Source: an uncultured Eggerthellaceae bacterium
GTDB lineage: Bacteria; Actinomycetota; Coriobacteriia; Coriobacteriales; Eggerthellaceae
NCBI GenBank assembly: GCA_934648845.1
Contig: CAKUFS010000017.1
Coordinates: 1 to 46,144 of the forward strand
Direction: 5' to 3'
Length of the DNA stretch: 46,144 nucleotides
The notes beneath the pieces are model-generated. The model saw nothing but the letters and a program-made list of their open reading frames with translations. It searched no databases and was not told where the DNA came from. Shown here piece by piece: positions 9,397 to 17,962 of the stretch. Each line of letters opens with the position of its first letter. The first letter of the stretch is position 1. The position numbers were made by a program, and so were the translations under genes.

Positions 9397-10827
9397 CTAT
9401 GCGTAGCGAGAAGTGACGCGATGCTCGCGCAGGCGCAGGAATCCGCCTGGCTCCAGCGGAGCATCGCTCAAGAACGTGTAGCGCGCCATGGCTCGATTTG
9501 CCACCTCAACAGAAACGGGCATTGGCTCGCCTGCTGCGTTCTCAGAAATCCACGTGAGCTGCGAAACCGTCACGTGAACAGGGGGGATATACGGAACAAG
9601 CGCCTCGAGAGCGTCGCCTTCTGCAAAACGGTTGTGGCAAACCGCCGTGATCAGCCACTTGCCCGCTGCGTTCTCAGACAAGCTCGCACCAGCAGCGCCG
9701 GCAGCCACGCCAGCAGCATCGGAGACGCCATCAGTCGCTACGCCCGCATCAGCGGCACCAACTGTATCAGCAGGACCAGTAGCCCCATCGATCGCTGCAC
9801 CCACGCTGGCGCTAGCAACCACATCGCTAACAACAGCACACCCCGCAACGTCCTCCCCATCAGCAGGTTCGCAGGCAACAATATCCGCCACATGAAGGCA
9901 TGTCTGCTCATAACCATCGGTTTCGACCGACTGATGAGCCGGACCAAAGAAAAACCCCGTCGAATACGGACGATGCGACACCGTATCAAGCTCTTCTTCG
10001 AAATCAGCGGGATCGGCACCATCGAGTACCTGGCGATACGCGTTCACAATGGTCGCCACGTAAAACGCCTTCTTGTTGCGCCCCTCAATCTTGATGGAAT
10101 CGATGCCTGCCGCTTCCATCTCGCGCACGTGCGCCAGCATATTCATATCCTGCGCGTTCATGATGAACGTGCCCGTTTCGTCTTCCTCGATGGGAAAGTG
10201 CTGGCCAGGGCGCCTTTCTTCTTCCAGCGTATACATCCAACGACACGGTTGCGTGCAATGTCCGCGGTTGCCGCTACGTCCCGTAAGGTACGAGCTAATC
10301 AGGCATCGGCCAGAAACCGCCATGCACATAGAGCCGTGCGCGAACGTCTCGACTTTCATATCGGCAGGCAATGCGGCCTTGAGCGCGGCAATTTCCGCCA
10401 GGCTCATTTCTCGCGCGCACACCACGCGCCGCGCGCCCATCTCATACCACGCCAACGCCGCTTGCACATTGCTCACCGACGCCTGCGTGCTCACATGGTA
10501 TTCGCAATGCGGGGCATATTGGCGCGCCAGGCGAAGCGCGCCTAAGTCGCTGATGATCAGGGCATCCACACCCGCAGCGTCAAGCGCCCGCAAATATTCG
10601 GGAAGTGTTTCCAAGTCGGAATCGCTCATCAAAATGTTGCACGTCACATGAACGGAAACACCCGCAGCATGCGCGATTTCCACCGCGCGCGGGATATCGG
10701 AAAGGGAGAAATTCGTGGCGCGCGCCCGCATACCAAAGCGGTCGGCCGCTAGATACACAGCATCGGCGCCAAACTTTATTGCAGCTTCTAGCTGGGAAAA
10801 CCCACCCGCTGGAGCCAACAATTCCAT
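9397..10827 (-). CDS. U32 family peptidase, TrhP/YegQ-like tRNA hydroxylation protein
   Basis: This is a 476-residue member of the U32 'peptidase' family. Characterised relatives (TrhP/YegQ, RlhA) act in hydroxylation of tRNA or rRNA, with prephenate as a source metabolite. It starts MELLAPAGG, typical of the family. It has the signature near residues 161-200: HGSMCMAVSGRC, SSYLTGRSGNRG and CTQPCRW, with cysteines likely binding an Fe-S cluster. A ~70-residue Ala/Gly/Asp-rich insertion (about 316-390) splits the C-terminal domain and is absent from typical homologues. It lies downstream of cysS, with a structured repeat in the spacer between them. tRNA modification is the best guess; the name peptidase is historical. 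Confidence 0.88.
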   Translation of the reverse strand: MELLAPAGGFSQLEAAIKFGADAVYLAADRFGMRARATNFSLSDIPRAVEIAHAAGVSVHVTCNILMSDSDLETLPEYLRALDAAGVDALIISDLGALRLARQYAPHCEYHVSTQASVSNVQAALAWYEMGARRVVCAREMSLAEIAALKAALPADMKVETFAHGSMCMAVSGRCLISSYLTGRSGNRGHCTQPCRWMYTLEEERRPGQHFPIEEDETGTFIMNAQDMNMLAHVREMEAAGIDSIKIEGRNKKAFYVATIVNAYRQVLDGADPADFEEELDTVSHRPYSTGFFFGPAHQSVETDGYEQTCLHVADIVACEPADGEDVAGCAVVSDVVASASVGAAIDGATGPADTVGAADAGVATDGVSDAAGVAAGAAGASLSENAAGKWLITAVCHNRFAEGDALEALVPYIPPVHVTVSQLTWISENAAGEPMPVSVEVANRAMARYTFLSDAPLEPGGFLRLREHRVTSRYA

Positions 10828-10915
10828 TGATTTCTTCCTTTCTTTTCCCCGTAAACTAAGGGACGTTTAACGACAAAATTTCAAAACAGGAACCTGCCTT
10901 TTAGCAACAAGAACA

Positions 10916-11034
10916 ATCTGGCAGCGAAGGGTTGAGGCGAGCGTGCTACGCCTTGGATAAGTTGAGCGAGTCCCAAGCCCCCTGCAGCATTATCCAGGCG
11001 GAGTCCGTTCGCCAAATGCCCTTCGCCGCCAGAT
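10916..11034 (-). repeat. Structured repeat family C, copy A (candidate structured RNA)
   Basis: The outer arms 10916-10931 (ATCTGGCAGCGAAGGG) and 11019-11034 are complementary at 15 of 16 positions. An inner stem pairs TGGATAA (10954-10960) with TTATCCA (10990-10996). The copy at about 22292-22415 shares TTGGATAAGTTGAGCGA and the CGGAG/CCGTTCG block but has a different, still complementary outer stem. It lies between cysS and the U32 gene, so it may be the 5' leader of the latter or the 3' end of the former. No known riboswitch class is recognised. Confidence 0.7.
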
Positions 11035-11055
11035 ACCCACTAAGATAAGCAGCGA

Positions 11056-12576
11056 TTAGCCGTTAAACGTCACGCGCGCCCCTTGAGCCGTGTCCTCAAT
11101 GACAAAGCCCAGCTCGCTCAAGCCATTGCGCACGGCATCGGCAACCGCCCAGTTCTTCTCCTTGCGGGCAGCGGCGCGCGCATCAAGCAGCGCCTGTGCC
11201 GCAGCGGCCTTATCGGCACCATCGTAGCCGGCAAGCTCGGCAGCCAAAGCCAAAACGGCATCGGGATACGCAGCACCTTCATCGGATGCATCCGCGGCGG
11301 CAACATCAATGCCAAAGACGCCCATAAGCTCCACAATCGCCTGACGAGCTGCGGAAACAACCGCAACATCGGCAGCAGAAATAGCACCCGCAGCCGTTGC
11401 AGCATTCACCGAAGCAACCAGGCTAAACACCGCACCCAATGCCTCGGGAGCGTTAAAGTCATCGTCCATGGACGAAACGAAATCCTCGCGCGCGGTGGCA
11501 ACAGCGGCCTCAAGCGCAGCCGCATCCACAGCGGCTTCGCCTTCCGCAGCGTTCGCCAGCAGCCAGTCCAGGTTCTTCACCGCGTTCTGGATGCGCGTCA
11601 AAGCGGCATCGGCCTCGCTCAGACGCTGGTCGCCAAACACCAGCGGGCTGCGGTAATGCGTTTGCAGCATAAGCATGCGCAGCGCCTCCGGGCGCACAAT
11701 CTCCAGCGCTTCGTAAAGCATCAGGAAGTTGTTCAGCGACTTGCTCATCTTCTCTGCTTCGCCGGTTTCCGCGTTGGCGATTTGCAGCATGCCCGAATGC
11801 ATCCAGTTGTTGCTGAACGTGCAATCATACGCAGCCTCGGACTGCGCGCGTTCGTTTTCATGATGCGGGAACACCAGGTCAGAGCCGCCACCGTGAATGT
11901 CGAACGGCAGACCCAAATACTTGTGGCTCATGGCGGAGCATTCAATGTGCCAGCCCGGACGGCCCTTGCCCCACGGCGAATCCCACGATGGCTCGCCCGG
12001 CTTCGCAGCTTTCCACAGCGCGAAATCCAGCGGGTCGCGCTTGCGATCCTCCAAGCCTTGGCCATCGGCGCGCAACTCGCGGTGGCCCGCCTCCATCTCG
12101 TCAATGTTGCGACCGGAAAGCTGCCCGTACGCAGGGTACGAGCGCACCGCGTAATACACGTCGCCTTCTACTTCGTAGGCATGGCCTTTCTCAATAAGAA
12201 GGCTGACCAGCTTGATCATCTCGTCAATTTCCTCGGTTGCCTTCGGGCGCACCGTGGGATCCAAAACGCCCACCGCATGCATGTCGTCGATGAACGCTTG
12301 CGTGTATTCGGCGGCAACTTCGGCCGCGCTGCGACCTTCCTCGTTCGCGCGCTTGATAATCTTGTCGTCAACGTCGGTCACATTCTGCACAAACGTCACG
12401 TCGTAGCCGCGCCACATCAAGTAGCGGCGAATGATGTCGAAAGAAATGAACGTGCGCGCGTTGCCAATGTGAATGCGATTGTACACCGTGGGGCCGCACA
12501 CGTACATGCCGATTTTACCAGGGGTAATAGGTTCCAACTCAACTTTGGAGCGCGTCTGCGTGTTGTAAATATTCAT
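11056..12576 (-). CDS. cysS: Cysteinyl-tRNA synthetase
   Basis: This 506-residue class I aminoacyl-tRNA synthetase charges tRNA-Cys in the cytoplasm. It shows the zinc-ligand Cys in YVCGPTVYN near 28, the HIGH-type motif HIGNAR near 36, the central IECSAMSHKYLG segment and KMSKSLNNF near 276. The C-terminal anticodon-binding region is strongly Ala-rich. I prefer ATG 12576 because AAAGG lies eight bases upstream; ATG 12582 is too close to it. It sits 121 bases downstream of ispF in the clpC-ispD-ispF-cysS run, an order also seen in other Gram-positives. Confidence 0.96.
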   Translation of the reverse strand: MNIYNTQTRSKVELEPITPGKIGMYVCGPTVYNRIHIGNARTFISFDIIRRYLMWRGYDVTFVQNVTDVDDKIIKRANEEGRSAAEVAAEYTQAFIDDMHAVGVLDPTVRPKATEEIDEMIKLVSLLIEKGHAYEVEGDVYYAVRSYPAYGQLSGRNIDEMEAGHRELRADGQGLEDRKRDPLDFALWKAAKPGEPSWDSPWGKGRPGWHIECSAMSHKYLGLPFDIHGGGSDLVFPHHENERAQSEAAYDCTFSNNWMHSGMLQIANAETGEAEKMSKSLNNFLMLYEALEIVRPEALRMLMLQTHYRSPLVFGDQRLSEADAALTRIQNAVKNLDWLLANAAEGEAAVDAAALEAAVATAREDFVSSMDDDFNAPEALGAVFSLVASVNAATAAGAISAADVAVVSAARQAIVELMGVFGIDVAAADASDEGAAYPDAVLALAAELAGYDGADKAAAAQALLDARAAARKEKNWAVADAVRNGLSELGFVIEDTAQGARVTFNG

Positions 12577-12697
12577 TATCATAGCCTTTCGGTTAGAAGA
12601 TTCGAAAAGAAAGAGTGTGCGAAGGAGTCGGTCGTTCAGGCCACCTGCGCGAAATCCGCCCGAGTTGCTTTAGCAAAAGCCGCTCGACGAACGTCGC

Positions 12698-13225
12698 TTA
12701 GGCCTGCGTACATCGACAAACCAGACAGCTGCACGTGGCAGAAATGCCTTCCTCGCGGCCTTCGAACCCTAAATGCTCAGTCGTGGTTGCTTTCACGCCC
12801 ACATTCTCCACGGGAATGCCCATAGCCTGCGCCAAATTCGCGCGCATCTGATCGCGATACGGCGAAAGTTTCGGCCTCTGAGCTGCAATAACGCTGTCAA
12901 CGTCAATAATCTCGAAGCCTTCTTCGCGCACTTTCTGCGCCACGGCAGCCAAAAGCTTCAGGGAATCGGCGCCTTCGTAAGCAGGATCGGTATCGGGGAA
13001 AAGCTTGCCAATGTCGCCGCCGCGAATGGCACCCAAAAGCGCATCGGCAACGGCATGCGCCAGCACATCGGCATCGGAGTGACCCAAAAGCCCCTGTTCA
13101 TGCGGGATATCAACCCCACCCAAAATAAGCTTGCGCTCCGACGCGAAGGCATGAACGTCCATTCCTTGCCCCACGCGCAGCCGGGCAAAATCTCCCAAGC
13201 ATTCTTGTCGCTGCAGTTCATCCAT
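12698..13225 (-). CDS. ispF: 2-C-methyl-D-erythritol 2,4-cyclodiphosphate synthase
   Basis: IspF catalyses the fifth step of the MEP isoprenoid pathway, cyclising CDP-ME-2-phosphate with loss of CMP. The protein has the metal-binding motif GQGMDVHAF, then GHSDADVLAHAVADALLGA, GDIGKLFPDTDP and the C-terminal substrate motif TTTEHLGFEGREEG. From ATG 13225 it is 175 residues, slightly longer than the usual 155-160. That start lies four bases beyond the ispD stop codon, so translational coupling is likely. ATG 13246, overlapping ispD, is an alternative; neither has a strong ribosome binding site. Confidence 0.93.
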   Translation of the reverse strand: MDELQRQECLGDFARLRVGQGMDVHAFASERKLILGGVDIPHEQGLLGHSDADVLAHAVADALLGAIRGGDIGKLFPDTDPAYEGADSLKLLAAVAQKVREEGFEIIDVDSVIAAQRPKLSPYRDQMRANLAQAMGIPVENVGVKATTTEHLGFEGREEGISATCSCLVCRCTQA

Positions 13226-13229
13226 GGCG

Positions 13230-14060
13230 CTAATCTTCTTTTCCATCTTCGTTGCGAAGCGCAGCAATGGCCGCCGCCAACAGCAGATAATCTTCGGGCA
13301 CCGTAAGCTTAATGTTGTCGCGCTTGCCTTCAACCACCATCACGCGACCGCCCAAGCGCTCGATAAGCGACGAGTCGTCGGTGCCGGAAAAGCCGTCGTA
13401 CAGAGCCGACGCATGCGCCCGACGATACATACCCGTGCGGAAAATCTGCGGCGTTTGCGCATTCCAGAACGCACGGCGGTCGGGCGTGCCCACAATCACA
13501 CCGTTTTCGACCATCTTCAACGTATCAATAGCGGGCGTAGCCACAATCACGCCATCGGCATCCAAGCTGCCCTTGATGGTGTTCAGTGCGTGCGTGACCA
13601 GCCGCGGCGTGATCAGCGGGCGCGCACCATCGTGAATAACGGTGAATTCGAAGGTATCAGGCACGCATTCCAGCCCCGAAAACGCCGACTCCTGACGCGA
13701 ATCGCCCGCATCAGCCAGCACAATGGGCGTCACAAAATCGAAAGGCTCAATGGCAGTCTGCGCATACTCATCGCGACGCGCCTTCGGGCACACCACCACA
13801 ATAAGACCAATGTCAGCCACTGCATCGAGTGTTTCAATTGACCAGGTGAGAAGCGGTTTTCCCGCAATATCAATGAGCTGCTTGCCGCCCGATTCGCCAA
13901 AGCGTTCGCCCGAACCACCCGCCAGCACCACCGCTGCGGCGCTGGCATTTTTCGCCACGCACCCCGCGTACTCAACGTTGTCCTGGTCAGACTGTGCGCC
14001 CACCAGCTGCGTAATCAAATCGAAAATCCGATTGTTGTCTTTATACGCCATTCGGCCCAT
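13230..14060 (-). CDS. ispD: 2-C-methyl-D-erythritol 4-phosphate cytidylyltransferase
   Basis: IspD transfers CMP from CTP to MEP in the third step of the MEP isoprenoid pathway. The nucleotide-binding motif AAVVLAGGSGERFG lies near 41-54, with GKQLIDIAGKPLL after it, and HDGARPL and the QTPQIF segment further on. At 276 residues it is longer than the usual 230 because of a roughly 40-residue N-terminal extension. AAGGA six bases before ATG 14060 supports this start. It is separated from clpC by 53 bases and abuts ispF, so the two isoprenoid enzymes are co-expressed. Confidence 0.95.
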   Translation of the reverse strand: MGRMAYKDNNRIFDLITQLVGAQSDQDNVEYAGCVAKNASAAAVVLAGGSGERFGESGGKQLIDIAGKPLLTWSIETLDAVADIGLIVVVCPKARRDEYAQTAIEPFDFVTPIVLADAGDSRQESAFSGLECVPDTFEFTVIHDGARPLITPRLVTHALNTIKGSLDADGVIVATPAIDTLKMVENGVIVGTPDRRAFWNAQTPQIFRTGMYRRAHASALYDGFSGTDDSSLIERLGGRVMVVEGKRDNIKLTVPEDYLLLAAAIAALRNEDGKED

Positions 14061-14113
14061 GACATTCCTTTTTCGTTTTCTTTATCCGTCAGGGAAGACT
14101 CACTCGCGTCCCG

Positions 14114-16678
14114 CTAGTCTACCGCACCATCGTCCGCAGCGCCACCAGGGGTACCGGCGCCCGCCGCGCCCAAGTTGTACTGCGTGAGCAGCAGCTCCGT
14201 TTCGCGCGCAATGTTGTCGCGCTTACGCGGCGCAGGAATGGATCCCTCGCCCTGCGTAAACGTAAGTTCTTCGCCCTCCAGGTCCACTTGGATAACCGAA
14301 CCGCTGGTCCACTTCCCTTCCAGGATCTGTTCGGACAGCGGGTCCTCCAACAGACGCTGGATAGCGCGGCGAAGCGGACGCGCACCAAACGTAACATCGG
14401 TGCCTTCCTTCGCCACAAACTTCAACGCCTCGTCGCTCAGGTTGATGGTCATGTTCAGCGCGATCAGACGCTGACGCAGGTCGTCCACCATCAGCGACAC
14501 TATCTGGGAAATCTCGGCAGACGTCAGGCTCTTGAACACGATGATTTCGTCCAAGCGGTTCAAAAATTCCGGACGGAACGTGCGCTTGAGCTCGGTCATT
14601 ACACGGTTCTTGATTTCCTTGTCGGAAAGACCCACGTTTTCGCTGCCCGAGAAGCCCAGCGTTTGCGTTTGCGCAATTTCGTGCGCGCCCACGTTGCTGG
14701 TCATGATAATAACCGTGTTGCGGAAGTCCACCGAACGACCCTGGCTGTCGGTCAGGCGACCTTCTTCCAGAATCTGCAGCAAAATATTGAAGACATCGGG
14801 GTGCGCCTTCTCAATTTCGTCGAACAGCACCACCGAATACGGACGCTGGCGCACGGCCTTTGTAAGCTGGCCGCCCTCGTCGAAGCCCACGTAACCCGGA
14901 GGCGAACCCACCAGACGCGATACGCTGTGCTTTTCCATGTATTCGGACATGTCGAAGGAGATAAGCGCCTCTTCGGAGTTGAACAGGAACTCCGCAAGCG
15001 CCTTGGAAAGCTCGGTTTTGCCCACACCAGAAGGACCCAGGAAAATGAACGAACCCGCAGGTCGCTTGGGGTCTTTCAGGCCCGCGCGCGAACGGCGGAT
15101 AGCCTTGGACAGCGCCGTAACAGCTTCGTCCTGGCCAATAACGCGCTCGTGCAGCACGCCTTCCATGCGCAGCAGCTTCGCGGTTTCCGTTTCCGTAAGA
15201 TTGGACACCGGCACGCCCGTGGTCATGGATACCACATCAGCCACTTCTTTTTCCGTGACTTCCTGGATTTCCTTGCCGCTGTCTTCGGGAAGGTTCTTTA
15301 TTGCCTCGTCGCACTGGGCGCGCAGCTCTTCTTCCTGGTCACGCAGCTGCGAGGCCTTCTCGTAATTCTGTGCGGCAACAGCAGCAGTGCGCTCTTCGGT
15401 CACCTTGCGCAGCTTTTCTTCCAGCTCACGCACTTCTTCGGGCAGCACCATGTTGCGGATGCGCATGCGCGCGCCCGCTTCGTCAATCACGTCAATGGCC
15501 TTGTCAGGCAGGAAGCGATCCTGGATGTAGCGCTCGGACAGCGACACCGCCGCCTGCAGCGCTTCGTCGGTGAAATGCACGTTATGGTGCGCCTCGTAAC
15601 GGTCGCGCAAGCCTTCCATAATGCGAACGGCCTGTTCAGAGGTAGGTTCGGCAACCGTAAGCGACTGGAAGCGACGCGCCAGGGCGCTGTCCTTCTCGAA
15701 ATGCTTGCGGAATTCTTCAAGCGTGGTGGCGCCAATAACCTGGATTTCGCCACGGCTCAGCGGCGGCTTCAAAATGGCCGCAGCGTCAATGGAGCCTTCA
15801 GCGGAACCAGCACCAATCAGCGTGTGAATCTCGTCGATGAACAGGATAATCTTGCCATCATCCTGCACTTCCTTGATGCACTTCTTCAGGCGCTCTTCGA
15901 ATTCACCGCGGAACTTGCTGCCCGCCACCAGCGCGGACACGTCCAACGTGACAATACGCTTGCCGCGCAGCAGATCGGGCACCTCGTTCGACACGATGAG
16001 CTGGGCCAACCCTTCCACTACAGCGGTTTTGCCCACGCCCGGCTCGCCCAACAGCAGCGGGTTGTTCTTCTGGCGACGCGACAGGATCTGCATCACGCGC
16101 TCGATTTCTTTTGCGCGGCCAATAACGGGATCCAGCTTGCCATCGCGCGCTTTTTTCGTAAGATCGGTGCCGAATTCCTTCAGGATGCTCTCCTGCGAGG
16201 ACTCGCCGCCAAACGGATTGTTGCCCGCCAGCACGGGGGTCTGCCCCACCAGGTCGTGCAACACGCCGCGGATGTCGTCGCCCGACACGCTCAAGCGGCT
16301 CAGCACGTCAAGAGCGGTTCCTTCGCCTTCACGCACAATGCCCAGCAGCAAGTGCTCGGTGGAAATGTAGCTTTGGCCCATTTGCAGCGCCTCGCGCAGG
16401 GAGTTCTCCAAAACACGCTTCACGCGCGCCGTGAAGTTCAAATGCCCTGACACATCGGCGTTTTCATCGATGGACACCACCTGGGGGATCATGCCCACCA
16501 CATCTTCATATTTAACGTTCAGACGATCCAGCGCCTGTGCGGCAAAACCGTCCTTTTCTTGAATCAGACCCAGCAAAATGTGCTCGGTGCCCACGTAAGG
16601 CTGCTTGAGAGCGCGCGCCTCGTCCTGAGCCAGAACAAGCACTTTGCGGGCTTTGTCGGTGAATTTTTCGAAAGCCAT
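14114..16678 (-). CDS. clpC: ATP-dependent Clp protease ATP-binding subunit ClpC
   Basis: This 854-residue AAA+ unfoldase feeds substrates to ClpP. It has two Clp-N repeats (MAFEKFTDKARKVLVLAQ onward), a first AAA module with GEPGVGKT near 211, a UVR-type coiled-coil segment near 420-455 (RDQEEELRAQ), and a second AAA module with GPSGVGKT near 547. The last 50 residues are Ala/Gly-rich. ATG 16678 follows GAGGCAGG; an in-frame upstream ATG at 16738 is not supported by family length. No CtsR-like or HAIR-like operator was seen upstream. It is the first gene of the run to cysS. Confidence 0.97.
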   Translation of the reverse strand: MAFEKFTDKARKVLVLAQDEARALKQPYVGTEHILLGLIQEKDGFAAQALDRLNVKYEDVVGMIPQVVSIDENADVSGHLNFTARVKRVLENSLREALQMGQSYISTEHLLLGIVREGEGTALDVLSRLSVSGDDIRGVLHDLVGQTPVLAGNNPFGGESSQESILKEFGTDLTKKARDGKLDPVIGRAKEIERVMQILSRRQKNNPLLLGEPGVGKTAVVEGLAQLIVSNEVPDLLRGKRIVTLDVSALVAGSKFRGEFEERLKKCIKEVQDDGKIILFIDEIHTLIGAGSAEGSIDAAAILKPPLSRGEIQVIGATTLEEFRKHFEKDSALARRFQSLTVAEPTSEQAVRIMEGLRDRYEAHHNVHFTDEALQAAVSLSERYIQDRFLPDKAIDVIDEAGARMRIRNMVLPEEVRELEEKLRKVTEERTAAVAAQNYEKASQLRDQEEELRAQCDEAIKNLPEDSGKEIQEVTEKEVADVVSMTTGVPVSNLTETETAKLLRMEGVLHERVIGQDEAVTALSKAIRRSRAGLKDPKRPAGSFIFLGPSGVGKTELSKALAEFLFNSEEALISFDMSEYMEKHSVSRLVGSPPGYVGFDEGGQLTKAVRQRPYSVVLFDEIEKAHPDVFNILLQILEEGRLTDSQGRSVDFRNTVIIMTSNVGAHEIAQTQTLGFSGSENVGLSDKEIKNRVMTELKRTFRPEFLNRLDEIIVFKSLTSAEISQIVSLMVDDLRQRLIALNMTINLSDEALKFVAKEGTDVTFGARPLRRAIQRLLEDPLSEQILEGKWTSGSVIQVDLEGEELTFTQGEGSIPAPRKRDNIARETELLLTQYNLGAAGAGTPGGAADDGAVD

Positions 16679-16987
16679 ACCTGCCTCTTCCGTTTTCGCA
16701 AAAATGTTTTTGGAGTATATCTTACCGCAACATGACAAATATGACTGCGTTGTGAACTAAACGTCATTCTCAGTGGCGCTGTGAAAATGCGCGGGGGCGG
16801 TTTTAGCCTGCCTCATTTCCGTTGACGCCCGCCAATGGCAACGAGGCTGATTCGGATTTGATTCCGCTCCCCTTCGTCGCGCCACGCTTTTCCCGCGCCG
16901 CAGGGGGCTCGCGGGGAAGCAGTTGTTGCATGCAGCCAACCGCGGCAGACAAAGGCTCGCACAGCAGAGGGGGTTCACGGAGGGGGC
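16679..16987. other. Non-coding leader region upstream of clpC
   Basis: No convincing gene is seen. On the minus strand a TATACT -10-like box lies near 16710-16715, without a clear -35. An imperfect hairpin (about 16811-16848) pairs GCCTCATTTCCGTTG with CAATGGCAACGAGGC. Frames crossing the region run into inverted-repeat copy 4 and look like shadows. Confidence 0.4.
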
Positions 16988-17209
16988 GGTTGTTGCGAAA
17001 ACGTCCCCGAATTCGCGCAAACGCACGATAATCGGTGGTCGCGAGACGCAAATCGGGCCGTTTTCCGGCATGCGGGACGCAACGAGAAAAACGCTCCGAC
17101 AAAACCCCCAGGTCAGAGAATTGCGCGACTGAGGCACGCCTCACTGCCGAATCGCCAACCACCGATTATCGTCGATTTGCCCGAATTCGCCCCCTCTTTT
17201 CCAACAAGG
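16988..17209 (-). repeat. Long-inverted-repeat intergenic element, copy 4
   Basis: The left arm (16988-17046) and right arm (about 17150-17209) pair very well. CGAATTCG faces itself, and ACGATAATCGGTGGT (17026-17040) matches the complement of 17156-17170 exactly. TTGTTG and CAACAA close the outer end. The box GACCTGGGGGTTTT reads on the minus strand (17114-17101), 95 bases from its 5' end. The arm sequence is unlike those of copies 1-3, yet complementarity is kept. Confidence 0.85.
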
Positions 17210-17531
17210 GGGGCCGCCAATGAAGGAGGAGAAGCAATTCATCCCGATTTTAATCAAGGATGCGCGTAGAGAGGACGCCAATGCAGGGAGAACAGAGGAC
17301 ATCGGAAGAAAAAGACGATCAGGAGCATACAAGCCGCGCGGGGATGCGGCAGGGCGCGCTGCATCGAGCCAGGCTGGACTGTGCTGCGCGGGGACATGCT
17401 GCGCCGAGCTGAGCCGGACCGAGCTGAACGCGCGGGGCTGCGCCGGCGCCAAGAGACGATCAACGCCTTTGCGGAAGCGCAGGAAAACACCAACAGAGGG
17501 AAGGCCGCGCCGCCAAGCCAGCAACCAAACG

Positions 17532-17567
17532 AAAAGGGCCCTCCCCCTGGATGCAAGGGAAGGGCCC
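17532..17567 (-). terminator. Terminator-like hairpin
   Basis: On the minus strand GGGCCCT pairs with AGGGCCC around an inner CCCTT/AGGGG helix, followed by TTTTCGTTT. It is probably a second terminator for the BspA-like transcript. Confidence 0.5.
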
Positions 17568-17728
17568 AGAAGCGCCAGCAAAAGGTCGTAGTATTAGCGA
17601 CAGACAATGGCTCCCTTTTGCCGGCCGGAGAAGGCGAATACCCGACCGGAGGCTTATCGGACGGGTCGGATGCAAGCCCAGACGTCGCCTGCCGCAGCGC
17701 CACCCGCGGCGGCGCGCCCCTGCACCGT

Positions 17729-17757
17729 GTTGACAAACTACCCCACCTTTTGTCAAC
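17729..17757 (+). repeat. TTGACAAA palindrome family B, copy i
   Basis: GTTGACAAA and TTTGTCAAC form a perfect 9-bp inverted repeat around the 11-base loop CTACCCCACCT. The same arms and almost the same loop recur at 22236-22266 and, inverted, at 23156-23188. Confidence 0.85.
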
Positions 17758-17790
17758 AAAAAGCCTCCCTCTCGGATAAGAGAAGGAGGC
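17758..17790 (-). terminator. Rho-independent terminator of the BspA-like gene
   Basis: On the minus strand the stem GCCTCC...GGAGGC, extended by TCTC/GAGA, has loop TTATCC and is followed by TTTTT. It lies about 170 bases past the stop codon at 17963 and directly abuts palindrome copy i. Confidence 0.75.
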
Positions 17791-17962
17791 GAAGGAAAAC
17801 ACCCGGGTCGCGCGGCACCGCAGCAGCCGCCCGCAACCCGACCGACTGCTGCACCCGACCACAACCCGACCACCGCAGCCGTGCGACGCTGGCGGCAGCC
17901 GCGCCGGCTGCAAGTCATCGCCAGCAGCACCCAGCCGCAGCCGCGCCGTCCGCAGCAAGCCG

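Larger units (their letters stand above)
17210..17962. other. Non-coding region downstream of the BspA-like gene
   Basis: I see no credible gene. Long open frames on both strands have GC-rich random composition and overlap each other and the 3' end of the BspA-like gene. The region holds two minus-strand terminator-like hairpins and one copy of the TTGACAAA palindrome, listed separately. Confidence 0.5.

Noticed and set aside
14288..16450. 720-codon open frame antisense to clpC
   Set aside because: It is a shadow of a highly conserved gene in GC-rich DNA; the product has no recognisable features. Similar antisense frames over recJ, ligA and cysS were rejected likewise.
16679..16760. CtsR or HspR operator upstream of clpC
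   Set aside because: Neither the GGTCAAA heptad pair nor the CTTGAGT-N7-ACTCAAG repeat is present.
16757..17162. Minus-strand frames of 119 and 126 codons upstream of clpC
   Set aside because: They cross inverted-repeat copy 4, have no ribosome binding site, and their composition is arbitrary.
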